Shown: in pieces, positions 1 to 11,757 of the stretch
Numbering within the stretch: position 1 is the first letter of the stretch
Layout: each line of letters starts with the position of its first letter
Assembly: GCF_031755915.1 (NCBI RefSeq)
Contig: NC_083386.1
Coordinates: forward strand, 15,609,001 to 15,673,000
DNA: 64,000 nt
Direction of reading: 5' to 3'
DNA from: Ziziphus jujuba
Taxonomy: Eukaryota; Streptophyta; Magnoliopsida; Rosales; Rhamnaceae
Notes under the pieces: generated by a model
Seen by the model: the letters and a program-made list of their open reading frames with translations, nothing else
Databases searched by the model: none
What the model was told of the DNA's origin: nothing
Program-made: the position numbers and the translations under genes

Positions 1-2019
1 TATGATCGGTAAAGATTCGACAAGTGACTCCATATAAGTAGTGCCTCCAAGTCTTCAATACAAAGATCTCTGCAGCAAGTTCTAAATTATGAGACGGATA
101 ATTCAGCTCGTACTTCTTCAACTGTCTAGAAGCATAAGTAACAACTCATAACTTTCTAAAAAGAAATCCATTCATCAATTCAAAAAGAAGGCTTAAAACT
201 TAACTTTAATTTCTTCAAACCAAATACCAGTGCCACAAAGTTAAAATTTAGATTATTCTTTTCGCCTCTGATTACACTTTTAATACTTGCAATTATAAAA
301 CCAATGTTGCTTATTGATTATCGAAATTTCTTAACCTCGACAAACATCTTTCTTTTAAGAAAATTCATCAAAGTGATAAAATAAAATCTCTCATACTTAA
401 TCTAATGGAGAGTCTTAGATTACTTATAAGGCCTTAAAGAAATCCTCAAGACTGTCAACACCAAAGAATATGGAACCAAAAGATCAAGTCCAAGTCCTCT
501 CATCATCTTAAATATCATTCTTGAAGAAACCTCAAATTCTTCCGATTCCAAACAAACTCCAAGAATTTATACCTCAAGTAATAAAGAAATTTAGATCTTA
601 ATTCTAATATCACAACCAAATACTATAAACTAATTACTAGATGCTCAAATCATAAGGAAATATTCATGACTTTCTTATATTCTAGCTATGCCCTAAAAAT
701 CATACTCCTTAGGAGATTAAGTTATCATCAAGAATACCAACCACCTTAGATCCATAAAATATCGTTGGCATCAAACCCTCAATATCCAAGAAAATAAAAT
801 ATCAAAATCAAGATCTAAAATCATCACCCAAAAATAGATGCCACAAAACCAACTTATGAAATTTACAGCTTAGTTCTCAATAAGTTATCCCACATAAGAT
901 TACCAGAATGCATCAAAACAACTTGGTCTATACCAAATTCTAATTTAAGATCTTAATTTCCATGCAACAAAGATAACTACTTTTAAACATCTGATGAGGT
1001 CAAATGATCCCTCTTGTGGAGGTGAAAATTTCCAAATGACATTTCAATGAAACTAGAGTCATCCCAACTTGTGCAACATAGAGCGTATGGCCCTTGAGCC
1101 AATAAAATATATCCTTCACTACCAAGCATAGATAATGTATTTGTCATAACATTGGGGTGTTCTGTGCCTCCAAACTGATCATAGCATATACCTTACCTCT
1201 TCCTTCGACTATGGATGAAGACTATTGTCCAATATTGGTAGAACCTCTTAAAGTCTAGTCTATTTATGTATCATGCACTTTATACCCATCAGTCAGGCTG
1301 AAATTGTGCACCCGATCTTAAAGCTCTAGCATGTCTATGTCCTCGATGGGGCAATTATTTTTAAAGAATTTCGACTACCCTTAATGAAAGCATCAACCAT
1401 CCCACTAGCAGTGTCTATCATCAAACTTACCACATAAGTTATCTCGGACTGCAGATCTATAAAAATGGTTACTACTATTATTCACTGTCCATTGTTTTAA
1501 ATATTAAGTAGGTGTATCAACTTTAACCTCCTAATCTTAACAAAGGTTGGAGGATAAAACTCGGTGTGAAATATAGTCTTAAATTATGTCTAAAGGTGAT
1601 GTCTCCTAGTTCTTTCATACGTCCACCACTTCCTCGAGTTTCCCTCTAGCATAAAGCTAGATAATATGATCTTGTCCTCGTCTGGATTTGAATAGGATCC
1701 ATGGAGCCATCACAACCGATTGCTCCAAGTCTACAAGCCTAATTAATAGAATACCTAATAATCCCAGTCCTCTCGAGTGATCAAGCCATGTTCTTGACAA
1801 GATAGTCCAAATAAGTGGACGCATCTGTATTTCCAGCTGTAGCATGCTGGCAACCACCTCTACCTCCTCGCGACATCAAGAAAATTTTCTATATGATAGA
1901 ATTAGTCAAAATATAATTAACACAAATAAAAGGGTAGGGATGGAAGGCGAAACACAGAATGAGTCATACAGCAATGCACAACCTCAAGGAATTTAGAACT
2001 TAAAGCTCTGATACCAACC
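1..2019 (-). mobile_element. Ty3/gypsy internal region, decayed, cut by window edge
   Basis: Read on the minus strand this is the inside of a Ty3/gypsy retrotransposon running from its primer site at about 2005-2017 leftwards off the window. At 1-150 the translation matches the RNase H region ([19 protein letters not shown], then RIFTDH at the edge). At about 1060-1180 a stretch resembling the gag-protease linker of Tekay/Del-like chromoviruses is visible (KVYAM, then NTLSMLG). Only about 1 kb separates the two, too little for a full protease and reverse transcriptase, so pol is internally deleted. No long ORF survives. Assignment to Ty3/gypsy is firm; the Tekay-like clade is a guess from the linker. 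Confidence 0.75.
2005..2017 (-). other. Primer-binding site (initiator Met-tRNA type)
   Basis: The minus strand reads TTGGTATCAGAGC, the standard plant retrotransposon site complementary to the 3' end of initiator Met-tRNA. It lies 2 bp inside the LTR edge at 2020, which fixes the orientation and the LTR boundary. Confidence 0.8.
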
Positions 2020-3278
2020 TGACGTCCCAAGAGCCCACCTAGGGTCTCCCGGGTGGTCCCGCCTAGTGAAGTTTCATCGACCAATCCCTCAAGAATGTAC
2101 AATGGAAATTCACCTTAATACATGGATAATGAACACTAGCAATATCACTAATACCTCAATATATATAAATATAAAAATAAATCCACAACAGTATAAGGTC
2201 CACAGCTGGCCTACTGTACTACAGGCCATAACTACCCACATAAGTATCATGGTATCTACTGAGTCCCACATTTAAACTTAAAGCATTATAAAAGTGTTAA
2301 TAAAGTTTAGAAGTACAAATAAATAATAAATGAGTCTAGAAAGATATGGATGGATAAAGAAAGATAGGTACTGCTGCTGCTGTGAAAAGAACGAAGTGGC
2401 AAGCGCTGCGTAAGGTAGACAGCTACTAACTGCTTGGACAGTACTGTAGATGCTCACTCCTCTTCCTCTACAGGATCACCTCCAGGCTCCACTCGAGTGC
2501 CTTGGTCCAAAAGCTCCTTCGGCGGCCGGAAAACTTGGTTAAAGCTTTGGTCGAACTTTCCATCATCGTATCTCTAAAATAGTGAGGAATATGGGCAAAA
2601 GAACCATGAAAATGAGCTCAGAGGGTCCAAAAATGGTAGCAGAGGTCTATGGTTTGGCCTGAAACAGCCAAAAAATGCAAAAATCCGACAACCCACCTCG
2701 CCGACCGCCACCACCTTCTTTGGCCAGATCCCGACGTGTCCGATCACTGTACACTGTGAAATTTCATGGCCAAGCTCACCTCAACATGATATTACTACCT
2801 GTCTAGCATGGGTAATAGCTTGGTGGTTGGAATGGGCAAAAACGGCGGTGACCCGATTTGTCGTTAAACGGGTCGAAACGATACAGTTCGGACCCACGGG
2901 TTTGGAGGAGGAATTTCTTCAGTCTTGGGGATGAAATGGGTATTTTAGAAATTGGTTTCCTATTTGTCATGCTTACTTAGGCTTATATAGAGCCTTGGGT
3001 CACTAACAGACAAAAACTGGAGACTAGTTTGGATATTGATATAAAACTTACGCTTAAAACTTCTCAAAACCATAACTTTTTATCCATAACTCAAAATTTG
3101 GAGTGCCACTAGTCTATGAACTCGTATCGATGATATCTACACAATGGTACCTTAGTCAAACAAAAAATATTGACCATTGAAAAAGTTAACTTGGACCCAC
3201 ATATTGTTCACTTGGTCAAACTTAGTCAACTTAGTCAAACTTGTTAAAACATGTGTATTTTTGGTACGGGATGTCACA
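2020..3278 (-). repeat. 5' LTR of the leftmost Ty3/gypsy element
   Basis: The segment is bounded by TG at 2020-2021 and CA at 3277-3278. Read on the minus strand it starts TGTGACATCCC, a common start for plant Ty3 LTRs, and ends directly before the primer-binding site. Its first 250 bp (repeated GTTGACTAAG-like words, then a tract ending in AAAAGTTATG) resemble the LTR starting at 22989, so both belong to related families. The partner LTR lies outside the window, so no target-site duplication can be tested. Confidence 0.75.
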
Positions 3279-3792
3279 AGTTTGGTCCCTCCCCCTAGTT
3301 TTTGACCCTCCATTTTTTCAAATGCCAAATGATTGAGAAGATACAATGGTTTGAAGTTTGGCTAAAACTTCCTGACCATTTGTCGACTACTAGTTACATG
3401 ATCTGTAAGTTTGAGCTAAGTGTTTGCAAATGAATGTTTGCAAATACATATACTTTTGTGTATATATATATATATGTATCAATAAGTATATGTGTGTACA
3501 CCTTTGCCATGTGTATAGATGTATATGAATATATATATATATATATACTTATGTATACATACATACAGTCCGTTTATGGTGCGGACGGTCCTCATACGGA
3601 CCACAGTATTGGTGACGATTTTTCATAGTAATGGTGAAGATTTTCTAAGAAACCGTCGTTAATACTATGAAAAACCGTCACTAATACTGCGGTCCTCATG
3701 CGGACCGTCCTCACCATAGAATTTCCGTACATACATATACATATATATATACATGAATATGTATATACTTGTTAATACTTGTGTATACATAT
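3279..3792. other. A/T-rich spacer left of element A
   Basis: No gene is seen. The stretch holds (TA)n runs at about 3461-3475 and 3531-3546 and a hairpin MITE described separately. Similar A/T-rich DNA resumes at 9150 on the other side of element A. Confidence 0.6.
3575..3720. mobile_element. Hairpin MITE with about 55-70 bp inverted arms
   Basis: The left arm (from TATGGTGCGGACGGTCC at 3575) and the right arm (ending GGACCGTCCTCACCATA at 3718) are near-perfect inverted repeats. They continue inward through a CAGTATT..GTGACG..TTTTTCATAGTA core, so almost the whole element folds into one hairpin. No coding capacity is present. It sits in (TA)-rich DNA, so the target duplication cannot be read with confidence and the superfamily is unassigned. 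Confidence 0.7.
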
Positions 3793-4868
3793 TGATACGA
3801 ACCTAAGACAACCTGCACCTAAACCTGTATTATATTAGCTCGGATCTAATTATGTTCAAGTTTAAATGGTCACCTTAACCCCTAACCAACCTGTGATTAG
3901 AAACCTTGGTATAATGAAGACACCACAATAGGTGATGGATATCCTCTTGATAAGTCAAACTAAAACACTCATTCACTAATGGTTTTTTAGGTGTTCAAAG
4001 AGAACAAAGAGAATTCAATCTCACAAATAATTTTCTCTATGAATAATGTACTAAATATTATTGATAAAACAAGCCCTTAAATAGGCTAAAAAGTTACAAA
4101 ATAAAACCCTAATTAACTAGATAAAACTGGCCACATAGAATAGGAAACCTTAGGATGGCCTCAAATCACCTCCTTTCCTAATCTAATTTGGATTAATTAA
4201 TTCCTTAATTTTGAAATAGGAATTAATTAATTTACAATGAAAATAATAAAATAATAATTTTCCTAAGTTGATTTGTCCAGCAAATAAATAAATAGAAACC
4301 AAATGAAAGACTAATTTCCTAAAACAAAAAGTTAAAATCAAATTAGGAAAGTAGTTGATTAATTTGACTACTAAGGTATCTTTAACCAATCTCCAGCTTG
4401 TTTAGGCTCCGAATTAGCTTTCATATGCCATGTAGGATGCCAAACAAGAAGAAAAGTCAAAGTCAGCGGCGAAATAGCACATTTTAGGCCAAATTGAGAT
4501 ACTGTCCGTACAAGTCCTTTTTAGATGCTTTTGATTTTGTGTTGGCTGGATGCCATGTCCTCTTAATGTATTTATTGAGTTCATGAAGTTTTGGAACCAT
4601 TCTTTGCTGCCTGGAGTCCAAATTTGCACGAAAACATCTACCCAAGTCCGTATCGATATCAACTTCCACCACTTGGATGCTTAGAACAAGCTTTGTATCT
4701 TCAAGTATGGACAAGCTCTATTGAGAATTAGCTACTCCCTTTATAAATGCTCTCAGGTTATCCTTAAACCTCTTAGCTTGAGCTTTAGTGATTGGCCCAG
4801 TCTTTATTCGTATTGGGTCAGCACCCCAGCGAGTTGTCGATTATGGGGGCTCAGGTGGATTCTCATCA
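3793..4868 (-). repeat. 3' LTR of element A
   Basis: The plus strand reads TGATACGAACC at the left edge and TCTCATCA at the right. It is about 50 bp shorter than its partner at 8018-9144, having lost a segment beside position 4440. On the minus strand it keeps parts of the LTR-encoded peptide (LSIQVVEVD near 4680; MVPKLHELNKY near 4600). Confidence 0.88.
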
Positions 4869-4873
4869 TTCCC

Positions 4874-5260
4874 CTACTCTTGAAAAGGATTTGTCTTTAA
4901 ATTTATATCATCACCAATAGCAAAAGGAGATAAATCAGCAATATTAAATGTGGCACTAACTTTGTACTCACCTATTAAATCGAGTTTGGAGGCATTTTCA
5001 TTAATTCGCTCCAAAACTTGAAAAGGTCCATCCACACGCGGCATAAGCTTTGACTTTCTTTTTCTTGGAAACCTCTCATTTGGTAAAGGAAAGGAAACCA
5101 AACCTCCTAGGCCAAACACTATCACAACAAAATCTAGAAATACATACTCATTAAGGCAAAAATTACACTTTTTAAAGTTAGCAACTAATCTCTTCCAAAT
5201 TTTCAAATTTCCACTAAGTAAAGCTCTCAAAAATGCAAAAAAAAGTTCTATACAACAAAA
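4874..5260 (-). pseudogene. Integrase C-terminal region of element A
   Basis: An open stretch of 118 codons (4874-5230) encodes the polyprotein C-terminus. It has ERFPRKRKSKLMPR, then [12 protein letters not shown], then a [17 protein letters not shown] block and a KTNPFQE end, as in the matching part of element B. The integrase zinc finger and D,D-E core that should precede it are missing. The upstream residues (RALLSGNLKIWKR, NFKKCNF) match element D, which shows the two elements share one deletion junction. The frame points into the 3' LTR, as in B and D. Confidence 0.8.
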
Positions 5261-5721
5261 GCATCTTTAGATAAACATCTTTATAAATCATGACAAGTAA
5301 AGGTTTATCATTAAAAAAATAATTTTTTAACCTCACCCAAGCTTTGATAAAAATTCTTTTTCTTCTTTTCTTTTTTCTCTCTTTCCTTCCCACTCACGGA
5401 TTCAATGGGTTTTACATCATTCTCGGCTTTTGCACCAAATTTCTTACTCTCGGGTTTATTATAATTTTTCCACTCAACTTGGGTTTTAAAGGACTTATCT
5501 TGGATACCAAGCTTACCTTTTCCCTCTTCAATGGATCATGAAACCATTTGTGCCATACTAGTCTTCTCTTTGAGCCTCTCGGCTTCCCTCCTTTGTTGCA
5601 TTTGTAATTGGTCTCTAAAAATCTCCTTTGGGGTCAATGGCTCCAGCTTAACCTTCTTGCCTTTAAAATTAAAAACAATGGCGTTCTCTCTCCCATAATG
5701 TATGGCATCTTTATCAAATTG

Positions 5722-5958
5722 TCATGGCCTCCCCAACAATATATGACCAGCATGCATAGGCACAACATCACAGAACACAACATCCACATATTTATCTATG
5801 TTAAATTTTACTTTGTCTTGTTTATTTACTTTCATCTCTCCACTATCATTAAGCCATTGTACTCTATATGGTTGTGGATGTTTAATAGTTGTTAAGCCTA
5901 ATTTATCAACTACCATGCTACTAATTACATTTGCACAACTTCCACTATCTATAATCAT
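5722..5958 (-). pseudogene. Retroviral-type aspartic protease of element A
   Basis: The 79 codons begin MIIDSGSCANVISS, the D-S-G active-site motif of Ty3-type aspartic proteases. They continue through VDKLGL, an [14 protein letters not shown] strand and HILLGRP, the flap and C-terminal helix region. The protease would cut the Gag-Pol polyprotein during particle maturation. The local frame is open and the catalytic Asp is present, but it is separated from gag and from the rest of pol by frameshifts. Confidence 0.8.
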
Positions 5959-6885
5959 ACTACATATGTTACCTTGAATTTCGCATCGGGTATGGAAGAT
6001 GTTTTCTCTTTGAATTTGATCCTCATCTTTGTATATAGTAGGACCCTCCTTGGAACTAAGCTTAAGTTAGCCTTTGAAGGTTGAAGTGTTTTGGATCCCT
6101 CATGCTCATCCCCACCAAGTTCTTCATCATCCAATTCAGCCTCTCCCCCACTTCCCTCACTTTCAGATTCTAGTTCACCATTACCTTTCAACACAATGAA
6201 CCTCCTATTCGAGGATTAATTGGCAATGTGTCCTCATCGCTGGCATTTAAAATACATAATTTCATGAGTTCTAGAAGGTTTAGGATCAGATTTACCTTCA
6301 CTTTTGTGTGCTTGGACAGATTCAGCTTTGGACTCCATTTTTGGCCAACTGGTGCTTTGTAATCTAAGTTTCGACTTTTGTCTTACTTCAAGGGTGGGAT
6401 TACTTTTCCAAGTACTTGGATTTGACCTCCCACTGCTTGAAACTCCTTCAAACCATGAGCTTGTATTCCTCCTCTGGAATTGATGCTCAAGTTTAATATC
6501 CACATGCAACATCTCCTCCAATTCTACGTATTGTTGTAATTTCTTCCTTGGAGTGCAAAATTTTCATCAAACTCCTCTTCCAAGTCTCGTGAAAGTTACC
6601 TACCCAAAATTCCTCTCTAGGTCACCCTCGGCCGCCTTGACCTCGACCTCAGCCTCCATGAGCATCAAACCTTTTATTCGGCAATCCTTGGGATGTTTCT
6701 AATCTATCCATCCTTTGATTTATATGATCAAATTGAGCATTCATCCACTGTAGTTGTTCCAAAATAGCCTTCATGTTCATTTGCTCACCACTCCCCATAG
6801 CTCAGGAATCACCATGGAATCCTATGGATTCTTCTTCATTAATTCTTAGTGGTGGATCTCCTCTTCTCAACCTTGAATCTACCAT
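5959..6885 (-). pseudogene. Gag of element A, broken
   Basis: The start is taken at the ATG whose complement lies at 6883-6885. The first residues (MVDSRLRRGDPPLRIN) match the conserved Gag start of element D. The N-terminal coiled segment (LEQLQWMNAQFDHINQRM) is present, but the central capsid-like domain is lost by a deletion near 6540. The C-terminal part keeps EEMLHVDIKLEHQFQRR and a KGNGELESESE acidic tail. The CCHC zinc knuckle is degenerate: its first Cys is Tyr and its last Cys is lost. Several stops and frameshifts make it non-functional. Confidence 0.75.
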
Positions 6886-8002
6886 GTTAGTATGAACATT
6901 GCAAAAATAAAATAAATCCTTACCAAATTCACTCCCTCATGGGTTTCACTCAAACAAGGTCTCGACACTCGTGTTTGCACACTAGTTTTGGCTTTTTACC
7001 CCTTTTTAAACTCACACGCTCTTGCCTTTTTCCACCCAAACAATTTACTCAAAGTTCTTATTAAAACACCCATAAAACAACAATTAGATCACAAGTATAT
7101 TTTAATCAAACTTATCAACAAAATAGCAACTAAATCAAACAAATACTGAGAGAAATGAAAATACCTAGCAAAATGAAAATACCTATTCTCGGCTTTTCTA
7201 AGCCAAAAAAAAAAAGGCAAATCAATGAGCAAATTTTGGGAATGAATTAAAAGCTGTCCAGAATATTAATGAAGCAGTAATTCAAGGAGTTAATATAGAG
7301 AAAGAAATTCAAACTTGAACAAGAATCAAATTGAACAAAAATATAGGATAGTTGTTGGTTGTTGTACTTTGTAATTCAAGTTTTTGTGTCAAATCCTTTA
7401 GCAATTTAATCCAAATAATTTTAGTAGTCACAAATAAAAGTTCCCAGCAGCAAATCAGCAGCTCCAACAATTTCTAGCAAACAAATCAAATTCCACATTC
7501 AACAAATTGCAGTTTTTTTTTTAGGTTTTTTTATATCTGGTCGGCTTTTCTTCTTTTTTTATTTTCTTTTTTTTAACTCACAGAACATAAAATAACTGCG
7601 GTAGCAAGAATCCACACCAAAAATCCACCAAACCCGTGACTAACAACAAAATACAAATTTGCAATTTTTTTTTTGTAAATCTATATATGTTGCCGCAAAC
7701 ACACTTCTTTTTTATTTTTATTTTTTGAATATATGAATGCAAATATTTAAGATAAAAAATAGCAAAGAAAAATCAACAATAAACTAAATTACTAAGAGCT
7801 ATAATGAAGAACAACCAAAAAACCAGGAAACAAAAAAGTACGGTAAAACTAGGAAAACCTAATTTAAATAGGAATGAGTTTTTTTTTTCTTAATATGCAG
7901 AATGTGTACGATGATAGAAGCAACCTTAACCTAATGCTAAAACTGTAGATTAACACAAAATAAATAAAGCAAACAAAGATAGATTAAGCCTAAACAAAAT
8001 TT
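6886..8002 (-). other. 5' leader of element A
   Basis: This is about 1.1 kb of untranslated leader between the primer-binding site and gag, rich in A and T homopolymer runs (7512-7575, 7660-7670, 7880-7890). Matching sequence lies in the leaders of element B (16205-17335) and D (56440-57592), so it is a conserved part of the family and not a later insertion. Confidence 0.65.
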
Positions 8003-8017
8003 GGCTCTAATACCAAA
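8003..8017 (-). other. Primer-binding site of element A
   Basis: The minus strand reads TTTGGTATTAGAGCC, one mismatch from the initiator Met-tRNA complement, directly beside the 5' LTR. Confidence 0.75.
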
Positions 8018-9144
8018 TCATACAAACCTATGACGACCTGCGCTTAAACCCGTATTATATTACCCTGGATCTAATTATGTTTAAGTTCTAATGGCCACCT
8101 TAACTCCTGACCAACCTGTGATTAGAAACCTTGGTATAAAGAAGACGCCACAATAGGTGATAGATATCCTATTGATAAGTCAAACCAAAACACTCATTCA
8201 CTAATTGTGTTTTAGGTGGTCAAAGAGAACAAAGAGAATTCAATCTCGCAAATAATTTTTGTATGAATAATGTACTGCATATTATTGATAAAACAAGCCC
8301 TTAAATAAACTAAAAAGTTACAAAATAAAACCCTAATTAACTAGGTAAAACTGGCCACATAGAATAGGAAAGCTAATGGTGGTCGAAAATTACATCTTTT
8401 CCTAATCTAATTTGGATTAATTAATTCCTTAATTTTGAAATAGGAATTAATTAATTTACAATGAAAATAATAAAAAAATAACTTTCCTAAGTTTATTTTT
8501 CTAGAAAATAAATAAATAGAAACCAAATAAAAGACTAATTTCCTAAAACAAAAAGTTAAAATCAAATTTGGAAACTAGTTGACTAGTTTAACTATTAAAG
8601 TATCTTTGACCAATCTCCAGCTTGTTTGTGCTCTAAATCAGCTTTCATATGCATGTAGGATGCCAAATATGATTAATAATGATTCCCACATGTTGCCCCT
8701 TGATTGGAATAAGTCAAACAAGAAGAAAAGTCAAAGTCAGTGGTTAAACAACACATTTTCGATCAAAATAAGATGCTGTTGGTACAAGTCATTTTTAGAT
8801 GCTTTTGATTCTGCCTTGGCTGGATTCCATGTCCTCTTAATGATATTCATTGAGTTCATGAAGTGTTGGAACCATTCCTTGATGCCTGGAGTCCAAATTT
8901 GTACGAAAACAGCTATCTGGGTCCGTTTCGGTACGGCTTCCACCACTCGGATGCTTAAAACAGGCATTGCCTCTTCTAGTATGGACAAGCTCTTCTAAGA
9001 ATTAAATACTCCCTGTGTAAATGCTCCTATATTGTCCTTAAACGCATTAGCTTGAGCTCTAGTGATCGGCCTAGTCTTCATCCGTATTGGATCGATACCC
9101 TAGTAGGTTGTCGGTTGTACGGGCTCAGACAGATTCTCATCACA
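8018..9144 (-). repeat. 5' LTR of element A
   Basis: The 1127-bp LTR has its left edge mutated from TG to TC and its right end at TCATCACA, followed by the CATAT duplication. On the minus strand it keeps pieces of the LTR-encoded peptide (SILEEA, LSIRVVEA) with frameshifts. Confidence 0.87.
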
Positions 9145-10044
9145 CATATATATATAGGAATATGTATATACTTATTAAAAGATTGTGTTTATATATATAT
9201 GACTATATATATGTGTAAATATATATGAATACGTATATATAGGATGATTCCACCATCCGGACCATCCGCATGCGGACCAAGATAAAAGAGGATGGTTTTC
9301 CCAACAACCATCGTCAAAATCCTCATCTTTTCTCTTGGTCTGCATGTGAGCAGTTGATAGCTAGACTCTATATATATATGTGTGTATATACTTGCTAAAA
9401 TATTTTATACTTGCTAAAAGATTTATATATATATATATGAATATATATGTGAGTATGCAAGTATAATTAAATTTGTGCATATATATGTATATTTATGTGT
9501 ATATTCATTCATTTAATTTGTTATTACCAAAAGTTGGATTTGAAGGGGTCAGTTAACCGATCATTGTTAGTTAAGTATTTTATAAAATTTCAAAAAAGGA
9601 TTAGAACCTTATGTTGAATTGAGAATAGAATAATGTTTTGTTTATCTATTTGCTTACTTAATTATGTGGTTTATTTATTTGTTACAACATTTAATTACAT
9701 TTTAAAGTATAATTATGAGGAGTGACATTTTTGGTAACTATATATATAATATATTTATTTCACGTGATTAGTTAATCTGTAGATGTACCATACAATACTA
9801 GTATTTTGTATTGTTATACTTATGAATTAGCGCACAAGTCACATACATAGTCATTCATTATGAGCTATGGTGAAAGAGGCTAGGTAGGTATTTTGCAGTG
9901 ACAACAATAGCCAAAGGATGGCGGGTTTAGCCATGCCTATGAGACCTAAGATAAGGTTGGAAGGTTTTTACACAATGAGCATCAACTGCTATCCTTGGCC
10001 ATACGATGGTAGGTTATTCAGCACCCAAACCATTAGAACACTAA
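9145..10044. other. A/T-rich spacer, unassigned
   Basis: No gene is seen. It contains (TA)n-rich tracts at 9150-9240 and 9370-9500 and a hairpin MITE. The part from about 9530 to 10044 is the left flank of the PIF/Harbinger-like element and could be part of an older LTR, but no boundary was recognised. Confidence 0.5.
9241..9372. mobile_element. Degenerate hairpin MITE
   Basis: The words ATGCGGACCAAGATAAAAGA near 9271 and TCTTTTCTCTTGGTCTGCAT near 9325 form an imperfect inverted repeat around a central AACCATCG region. The GCGGACC word also occurs in the arms of the MITE at 3575-3720, so the two may be related. It is more decayed than that copy, and its ends are uncertain. Confidence 0.5.
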
Positions 10045-10239
10045 GGGCATGTTTGTTTCACCGAATTGGGCCGGTCAGGATAGGATTATGTCCCAGTCCG
10101 GTGTTTGGTAGCAACATATAGGGATTGGGACAAGTTGACCTCTATAATGAATTAGTCCCCCGATCGAAGGATTAAACTGACCCTCTCTCCCCCCTGGGTC
10201 AGTTTTGTCCCAAACTCACCAAGGGTCTCGCTGTCTCTC

Positions 10240-11699
10240 GTTGTTTCTCGCTGGTCTCGCCTTCAATTCCCACTTCGTTTCACCACCGCAAAACACCTTG
10301 CTCCTCTTCGAGTCTTCTCAGGACGTGCATTCCTCAGAGTAACAGAAAGAGGGGTGGTCTTCGACGCCACTCTGTAGGAGTCGTAAGCTGTTCCTTTGCA
10401 CCCATGGAATCCGCTAAAATTAAGGTGGTCGGTGTTGGTGGAGGTGGCAACAATGCCGTCAATCGCATGATTGGTAGCGGTTTACAGGTGGGTTCTCGGT
10501 TCAATTTTGTGCGTTCTGGTTAATGCCTTGAAATTTCTTCTATTTCTTGCTGATAGTGTGTGTAATTGGTGTAATTTGTTGAAAACCCACTACGTGCTTA
10601 TATTTCAAAACACAGGCATTTGAAGCTAAACATTTGGTATATTAAAAGAAAATTACGTCTTCTAGTTAATTTCCTACCGGTGGGTTATTTTCTTTTGACT
10701 TAATTTGGTGAGTTTGGATTGAAGTTTTAGATTTTGCTTCAGTGAAGAATTAATTTTTAAATAACTGCTACATGAAGTGGCTATATGGGACTTTTTACTT
10801 TACAATATGTTGGAGAAGCCTTCTTGTTTGCTTGCAAAGTTGCAATTAGTTGATTATTGACGGTAACGTTTCTCTGCTTTGAGAATAGGCTGTAGATTTC
10901 TATGCCATAAACACGGGCTCTCAAGCACTTGTACATTCTACTGCTGAGAACCCACTTCAGATGGGAGAGCTTTTGACTCGTGGACTAGGTGAGGCATTAT
11001 CCTTCTGCTTGACAAAAATCCCTTTGGTGTGTGCATGCTCATGTAGTTGACCATGCCTAATGTATGCATCAGTATTACAATTGGAGCCAAGTGAATTGGT
11101 GTTTTTGGTATAACTAGTCTTGCTTTTTTGTAGTATTTGTGTGTATGTAGGTAAGGGTGAGAATCCACTTTTTGGGGAACAAGTAGCAGAAGAATCAAAA
11201 GAGGGAATTGCTAATGCTATCTTGTATTTATAACAGCTGGTATGGGTGGAGGGACAGGTTCTGGTGCTGCCCCTATTGTTGCTCAGATTTCCAAAGAGGC
11301 AGGTTATTTGACTATTGGTGTAGTTACCTATCCTTGTAGCTTTGAAGGACGTAAGAGATCCATACAGGCAGGTGTCACTTTGGCCCTTATTTCAAATAAC
11401 ATAAAGATGTGTATTTAGATATATACTAAACAAGAAATTTACTCAAATTGAGAGAAGTTCTTTCTATTGATGCTTTCTTGTGTATTTCTTGTTGTGAAGT
11501 ATTTGGACAATACAATTGTTATGCCTTGGTTCTGTTTCTTTTCAGGCATTGGAGGCTATTGAAAAATTGCAGAAAAATGTTGACCCTCTTATAGTGATTC
11601 CCAATGACCGTCTGCTTGATACTGCCGATGAGCAAACACCACTTCATGATGCTTTTCTTCTTGCTGATGATGTTCTACGTCAAGGAGTGCAAGGAATTT
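10240..11699 (+). pseudogene. FtsZ1 gene fragment, four exons with introns
   Basis: This is a duplicated piece of the plastid division tubulin-like GTPase FtsZ1, which assembles the ring at the chloroplast division site. Exon 1 ends at 10487 and encodes MESAKIKVVGVGGGGNNAVN, the nucleotide-binding start; the upstream part may be transit-peptide sequence but has a stop. Exon 2 (10889-10988) encodes AVDFYAINTGSQAL and ENPLQMGELLTRG. Exon 3 (11151-11367) includes the tubulin signature [12 protein letters not shown]. Exon 4 (11546-about 11697) encodes [20 protein letters not shown] and stops at RQGVQG, before the family's C-terminal half. Exon 3 carries a small frameshifting deletion before FITAGM, and its donor reads GC. 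Retained introns show it was copied from DNA, not RNA. Confidence 0.88.
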
Positions 11700-11757
11700 T
11701 TTCTTTTTTTTTTTTTTTTTTTGGGTCTGTGTGCATGTGCGTGTGTGTGTGTTGGTG
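11700..11757 (+). repeat. Poly-T and (GT)n tract at the gene-fragment junction
   Basis: A run of about 20 T (11703-11722) and a short GTGTGT tract separate the FtsZ1 fragment from the L7/L12 fragment. The FtsZ1 match ends just before it, so it marks or overlies the capture breakpoint. Confidence 0.6.

Larger units (their letters stand above)
3793..9144 (-). mobile_element. Element A: non-autonomous Ty3/gypsy retrotransposon
   Basis: This is a complete LTR element: 3' LTR 3793-4868, internal region 4869-8017, 5' LTR 8018-9144. It is flanked by the 5-bp target duplication CATAT (3788-3792 and 9145-9149). The primer-binding site is of initiator Met-tRNA type, and a purine-rich tract reading AAGAGTAGGGGAA on the minus strand abuts the 3' LTR. 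Gag, protease and the integrase C-terminus remain, while reverse transcriptase, RNase H and the integrase core are absent. Element D has the same gap. The two LTRs differ by many substitutions and a deletion of about 50 bp in the left copy, so the insertion is fairly old. Confidence 0.9.

Noticed and set aside
2005..2017. TGGTATCAGAGC motifs considered as tRNA genes
   Set aside because: Only the 12-15 bases complementary to the tRNA 3' end are present, always beside an LTR; no cloverleaf can be formed.
5344..5541. Plus-strand hydrophobic frame considered as a membrane peptide
   Set aside because: It is antisense to the linker of element A; the equivalent place in D gives a similar shadow frame.
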